Of a stretch of DNA of 64,000 nt, positions 58,651 through 64,000 are shown piece by piece (within the stretch, counting starts at the first letter, position 1; every line of letters begins with the position of its first letter). Origin of the DNA: Undaria pinnatifida (lineage: Eukaryota > Sar > Phaeophyceae > Laminariales > Alariaceae); assembly GCA_012845835.1 (NCBI GenBank), contig JABAKD010000015.1:7097974-7161973 (forward strand). Reading direction: 5' to 3'. Below the pieces are notes generated by a model. It did not search any database. It worked only from the letters and a program-made list of their open reading frames with translations, and was not told the DNA's origin. Both the position numbers and the translations under genes were made by a program.

Positions 58651-58924
58651 GCTTCTGGACAACCCGTGGTCACAGGTGTCGTCCCTTCTCCCCCCAAGTT
58701 CTCACCTTGAATTTTATCGCGCAGAGGGTTCAGCAATCCCACTGCTCGTCGATTTTCCATCGAGTGTTAGCTAACTCACGCTCTTGCGCTTTCTGCAAGT
58801 CAATTTGTGCTCAAGAAGAGTCCCCACGAATTTATTCAAGTGAGTACATGTGCACTAGGGGGGATTTGAACTCACGAAACTGACCTATACCAGGCTCGAG
58901 GATAACCTGACACGCCACCGAGGC
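58651..58924 (-). mobile_element. tRNA-derived SINE, copy D (second subfamily)
   Basis: The minus strand starts GCCTCGGTGGCGTGTCAGG (degenerate A box), with GAGTTCAAATCCC as B box. The body differs from copies A-C except for scattered GAGCGTGAG-type and GATAAAAT-type blocks. It is nested in the LTR element. Confidence 0.6.
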
Positions 58925-60370
58925 GACCGGCATAATATGTGGATGCTATTACAAGGATCGACCATATTATTATGGAACGTGAAGATAAGTAGTGGTTACC
59001 TTGTATATACCACCATAGGAGCCAGGGAGGGGGGACGAGCCCCCTGCTTAGAGACTGTCACGGGTGAGTGTGCTCCATACCCAGGAACCACATCAGCTGT
59101 TTGTTGTTGTTTTGGTGAACATACCTGAATATAACAGGAATGCCAGTCGTTGTTTTGTTTTTTTTGGTTGCTGCCATCTCCATATGATATGAAAAGAGCG
59201 GCGCGAAAGAGTAAGCCAACGGGTTAACATACACATATCATACTACATGTATGTATAGTATTAATATTAATACTAGCTTTTGGTGATCAGGGGAATGAGC
59301 TACCAGTACAATTAAGTGTTATAGAAAAGCATCATTCAGCATCACAGGTCATGGTATACCTGTGACCCACGTGATCGTGGTGGTTGTGGTTGTTGTTGTT
59401 CGTCTTGGGGGCGAAAGGAGGGGGGCTTATGATCACTGCTGTTGATATAATTAAATCTTCTTATCTGACGGGAAACAATACATACATTATTTTGATATAA
59501 CTTCTTATCTGACGTGACACAATACATACATTTTTTACTACTGTTACCTTTTTCATTTCATTTCTTTTCGTAAAAATGACCACAAAAAAAAGCCCACGAA
59601 ACCACAACGCCGGCATATCCTCAGATGTACGCAGAGCCACATGAGCTTTTCACGTTCGGCGCGCCTCTAATCCTTTACCCAATGACGACTAAGAAGTGGG
59701 CGAAAAAATGGTCGGTCGGAAATGTTTTTGACGATTTCTCGACGAAAAAAAAAAAATCCCATCCTAAAGAAAAAATCCATCCTAAACTTTTATTTTACCC
59801 TGTTTACTGCTGTGTATGCATTTTTTCAGCATTTCACTTTAACGTATAAAACTCAACTCCGACTTACTGTGCCCTGCCCGGGCGCTCCGCCAGGCAGTCA
59901 CAACACGGAATCAGACATGTTAGTCCTGTAGTACGTCTCCTACAGATCACATCAGTCATCCTTCATTTACAATCAATCTCGATCTTGGGGGGTGGTTCGT
60001 AATTCTCAAATCAACATGAAACAAGACAAAACGAAAAACATCCGCAGCAAGCAAAATAGCACGTGCCTGGTGCGGGCCTAAGCTCTCGCTGATGGCCCAT
60101 TGTCCCTTTCTCCTTCACTCGCGCTCGCTTTGGGCATCTCCTCCTTCCGCGTCCATGCTCCGACCCCCAATCGATGGTGCACACCCTTCCACCAGTGCCC
60201 ACCACCGCTCTCTCAACGTTGTTCGACAATTCAAACGCGTGTTCCATCGCGCTCAAAATCTCCTCAACCTCTCTCCCGGCACCTGCCGGCCAAGTAATCC
60301 CATCTCTCCTTTCCTCTTCTCTTCTACAAAATAAATTTGCCACAGATCCAGGCACAGGCCTGGCTGTACT
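58925..60370. other. Interior of the LTR element, no confident gene
   Basis: A 38-base direct repeat (CTTCTTATCTGACG and ACAATACATACAT) lies at 59455-59533. A minus-strand frame at 60439-60011 contains GREVEEILSAMEHAFELSNN and would be in the right place for gag, but I cannot identify it as such. Confidence 0.35.
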
Positions 60371-60384
60371 GCGGGCTTGCAGAT

Positions 60385-60545
60385 ACAGTGGTAACAGCGG
60401 TTCCGGCGGCGTTGGCAGCGGCGACGGCAACGGCGGCAACAGTGGCGATGACAGCGGCGGTGACCATCACGGCGGCTGTGATGACGACTGTAGCGGCAGC
60501 GGCGGTGGCGGCGGCGGTGGCGGCGGCGGTAATGACGGCTGTGTC
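60385..60545. repeat. GGC-type trinucleotide-rich segment
   Basis: Imperfect GGCGGC/GCGGCA runs produce poly-Gly, poly-Ala and poly-Arg frames on both strands, which should not be called genes. Confidence 0.85.
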
Positions 60546-60752
60546 CGTGGCAATTCTTCTTCGTTGCATGCGTAGCAATCCTCTGACGACTGCTCTTCTT
60601 GCAGATGGGGCAACTGGGGCAGCTGCTGCCTCTGCAACAACTGCTTCTCTCCAGCGCCGTCGCCACCAGCGCCATGAAGATCTACCAGCTTCGGCTATGT
60701 TTGGTTTTGCTGGGACCGCGCAGTTGCTGCTGGGGCGAAATATTCTTACCCT

Positions 60753-60938
<186 letters not shown>

Positions 60939-61328
60939 CTCTCTCTCTCTTGCTCTCTCTTGTTCTCTCTTGCTCTCTCTCATCCTCGAACAAAACCACT
61001 CATTCGTCCATTTTTCGCACTACATTTGCGTGAAGCTCGTGTTCCTCGCGGAGAAGTCGTAATGCGTCATGCATCATCAACACCCGCCAGGACCAAAACG
61101 AAGTCAGGCCATACACCTCTTCAGCATATATATGACGCTCGCACGAGTCCGACCTTTCTTTCACACTTCTGTAACGTTATCTGGATCTCGAGCCGTTTTA
61201 TACCCTCTATTAAATAATCTACAGCAGTAATGCCAGAATCCCCCGGACCTGACATCGCTCTTTCCCATCTCTGTAGGCTGGCCTTGACTGCGCTTACCAT
61301 TAAAAATCAACCGGCTAACTCACTAGTG

Positions 61329-61602
61329 TGTTGATAGATCTCTAAGGGTATACGCGTAGCTGGCGCGAGAAGGCGTGATGATGACTCCAGACGGTGACAC
61401 AGAACTCTTATATTATCCAGCCGTCGAGCCTGACTCGGTCTCACATGGAGCAAAACTACGAGTGACAGCTCATGGCAAATCATGCCGGGAAACATCCGGC
61501 CAAACAGTCCCCGTACACCTTATACATGAATCCCTTACCAACATACGGAACTCCATGATATAAGATGGATCATAACCGTCATGGTCATGAGGACAATCAA
61601 CA
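61329..61602 (-). repeat. 5' LTR
   Basis: On the minus strand it begins TGTTGATTG at 61602, preceded by CTATC, and ends ATCAACA at 61329, followed by CTAGTGAGTTAGCCGGTTGA, where a primer-binding site would be expected. I do not recognise the tRNA it would pair with. Confidence 0.9.
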
Positions 61603-61899
61603 GATAGATAATACGTGTAATATATACGTGGCAGTCTTCCTTGGGTGGCACGCGGTATAGTCGGTTTTTCCAGGCGCGAATAATGAGACGTATGCACCAA
61701 GTATAGACCTGGCACATCGTAGACTGACTCCCGATTTCACTTTTATATGTTTCTGGTGGAGGCATGAATTGCGTCAGCTGTGATACATGCGTGTACCACC
61801 TTGGGTTGTTTGTGCTTTTCCCTAGGGTATTCCTCAGCTCCAGAGTGACTGGAGCCTGTCCTGTGACCACGGACTTCATTATGCGAGTTAATCTGAGAA
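61603..61899 (-). repeat. Dispersed repeat BY, flank right of the LTR element
   Basis: The minus strand matches 35607-35900 with small differences, including the conserved CATATAAAAGTGAAATCGGG motif. Confidence 0.8.
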
Positions 61900-63517
61900 T
61901 AACCAAAAAACAAAACATCAATTAAGGCCACGGGGGATCCCACCAGATCCCACAGGAATATTTTGAGTCGGAGCTCGTAGGGAAGCATTTCGCGTACAAA
62001 TAAAACCCCTTTAAATAGAGTATGACATCTGTAAACAAGATCCTTATTTCGAAAGTTTGATGCTGCAAAGATCCAATTATACAGAGCTTTTCAGGTGTTT
62101 TTAGCCCTACTTTGTGCAATGGAGTGCCCTCCTTACCCACTCGGAGTACCACTACATTTGGACTCCAAAACTTCCTACCCCTCACAGAAATGAAATATTG
62201 TTTGCCTCCGGCTTTGCTCCTACAACTCGAGAAGAGTTATATACGACTCGAGAAGAGTTATATCATCTGCGCGTGGCGAACAGCAAGCTCTTGGTGAAAA
62301 CCGTATTTTCATCAGTGATGCACCCATCGTATTACTCATGTACTGTAGACTCCCGCGCGTGAATTTAAATATTTCAGCGAATTCGGAAGCTTTTGGTGTT
62401 CCCGGCTCGCAAGTTCGAAACCACGAAAACATCTCGTGAGTCGCTTCTGCTGCCTACTGGCTGTTTACGACTGACTGCTGTCTGGCGCACCCGGCGTCGT
62501 CATACACCCCACCAGAAGCGTCCCTCAATTTCGCGGGCCGCGGTTGCTTGTGGGGAGCTGTAGCTGCCCGCTAGTGAAGTGCACACGTTGAGTTGGGGAT
62601 CGTTTTTGTCTCGTTTTGTGTACCCCAAGTTTCGATCACTGCAGCACCTAAAAGTCGAGGTGTGGACCTCTGCTGAGAATGGGAGGGGAACCAATCGGAA
62701 GAGACTCACAGCATCTGTCGATGAAGCACTCTTGACCTTGGTATAGTCTAACCCTAAGCCACGAACCAGCCGAAGTTCTAAACGCAGCCTGTTAACCTAG
62801 CCATGTGTTTTACTGTTGCGATAAAACATCTAGATATTAGAGTCTCCGGAAAACCGGGGACCAGGGGATATTTGTGCCCCTCCGTGGTCTTATTCGTAGT
62901 AGTATCCTGGGTTTGATTTGTTGTACTGTTAATAGACAGATCCCGCACAACATACGATACCGCACGATACCATGCCGACCGATATCATACCAGGGTACTC
63001 ACTAACCCCCCCCGCCCCTTCCCCGCTGCCCCCACCTTCGCCTTAGACCTATTAGTAGCACCACGCGTGCAGCAGGCTCCTATTAAAATTCATGTATGCG
63101 ACCTAAAAGTGTTACGGAAAAACCCCCCTCTTAACCCGCCCCCCCCAAAAAACAAAAACGCCCTCCCCTCACTGGTCATACGTCTATATACATAATATTT
63201 TCCACAGCCGTCAGAGTTTTGCCCCCCGTGAAAAAAAAGGGCTTAGGCAGCTTTTTAAAGGGTTATGCAGATTTTGTCCCCCCTACAACGAAAAGGGGGT
63301 CAATAGTTTCTGTGCACAGATTGATGAAGATCACCATGTTGACCCTGGTACAAGCTAGTTCTAAGGGGAGTCGCCGACCTACATCCTAAATGAGGACACA
63401 CATCCAATAACACGCGCAATCAGAGTATCATACACAGCTTGAAAATATGAGTTTCGACGAATTGTTCGATCTCACAGCCGTTGTAATGTAATATATTTGT
63501 TATAATATTATTGACAT
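61900..63517. other. No gene seen
   Basis: The short frames are featureless. There is a direct repeat of ACTCGAGAAGAGTTATAT at 62226-62264 and C/G homopolymer-rich stretches at 63005-63165. Confidence 0.4.
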
Positions 63518-63539
63518 ATGGCTTTCATCCCTGCGTTTT

Positions 63540-63665
63540 CCGAGCCCCAATCCCATTGGCCGACGGTTCACACCCCGCCCGCCCTCGACCAATCAGGGGG
63601 CGAGGCGCGCGCGACGGGAGTTGCCCCTCTCGGAGGAACCCCCCCAGTCTCGCCGCACCGGTTCT
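63540..63665. promoter_or_regulatory. CCAAT-box and GC-rich island, possible promoter
   Basis: Within ~60 bases there are CCAATCCCATTGGC (a CCAAT and an inverted CCAAT) and GACCAATCAGGG, followed by CG-rich sequence (GGCGAGGCGCGCGCGACGGG). This resembles a NF-Y-type promoter. No transcript start or downstream gene can be confirmed inside the window. Confidence 0.25.
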
Positions 63666-64000
63666 TCAAGTTCAGTGACTATCATTTCATCATACTCCAT
63701 TAATAGAATGGTTGTAGATTCAATTTGCAGAATTCAGCGCAACTTGATTCTCGAAACAGTAGAAACACACCGTAAAACAACAGCGTTCAGCAACAAGGAG
63801 CGAAGAAGCAACAGAGCACAACAACCACACCAACACACTCGCTTCCAGTTCGCCGACAAACGACCACAACGGCATCAGCAGCTCATAGAAGGAGATAACG
63901 ACTTGAGTCAATGTCTGCATGAGAAAAGTACATCTAGAACCGGTCAAAAGCTGCGTCGCCGTTTCGCGACACTCGTTCTCAACGGTGCCCCAGCCTTGCG

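Overview
This window looks like nuclear DNA of a eukaryote with split genes and a heavy load of mobile elements. I see no bacterial operons, no rRNA and no intact tRNA gene. The evidence is spliceable exons with GT..AG borders and matching phases, a PA14-domain gene with a ~1 kb intron, hAT and Ty1/copia transposon remains, tRNA-derived SINEs, several MITEs and abundant minisatellites. Long introns, PA14 proteins and stramenopile-like copia RNase H would fit a brown alga or another multicellular alga, but that placement is an inference and weak.

Region 1 (1-32379) is one very large palindrome. A ~15.9 kb left arm (1-15936) and a ~15.9 kb right arm (16437-32379) are inverted copies of each other around a gap of exactly 500 N. 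Position x on the left pairs with about 32371-32380 minus x on the right. Identity varies: about 4.5-11 kb from the left edge is almost identical between arms, while the ~0.5 kb beside the gap differs at roughly 2%. From outside in, each arm carries a dispersed terminal repeat (R1), arrays of a ~325-bp repeat, a decayed transposon-like coding repeat, a broken hAT transposase gene, a GAACTTC minisatellite, and ~9 kb of unrecognised split coding sequence on both strands.

Region 2 (32380-42890) is a repeat junkyard: a 30-bp minisatellite that reads as ten-residue peptide repeats, SINE copies, a TATA-bearing dispersed repeat at 35.6 kb, a terminal-direct-repeat element, a second R1 copy beside a hAT fragment, a PIF/Harbinger-like MITE, a long GAACTTC minisatellite with a decayed reading frame, and a TTAA-flanked MITE.

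Region 3 (42890-53400) holds the best genes. These are a PA14-domain gene on the minus strand with phase-matched exons, and an unidentified membrane or secreted protein gene on the minus strand. Two SINEs and two MITEs lie between and beside them.

Region 4 (53605-61602) is a ~8.0 kb LTR element on the minus strand: two 274-bp LTRs about 97% identical, 5-bp target duplications (GATAG), a polypurine tract and a frameshifted copia RNase H. The rest of its interior is an in-frame 417-bp tandem duplication, nested SINEs and microsatellite, with no reverse transcriptase found. The pre-insertion site is preserved as a related repeat at 35.9 kb. Region 5 (61900-64000) shows no convincing gene; a CCAAT/GC-rich island lies near 63.6 kb.

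Most short open frames are chance or decayed. Gene calls were accepted only when a domain, splice-phase agreement or a paralogous copy supported them.
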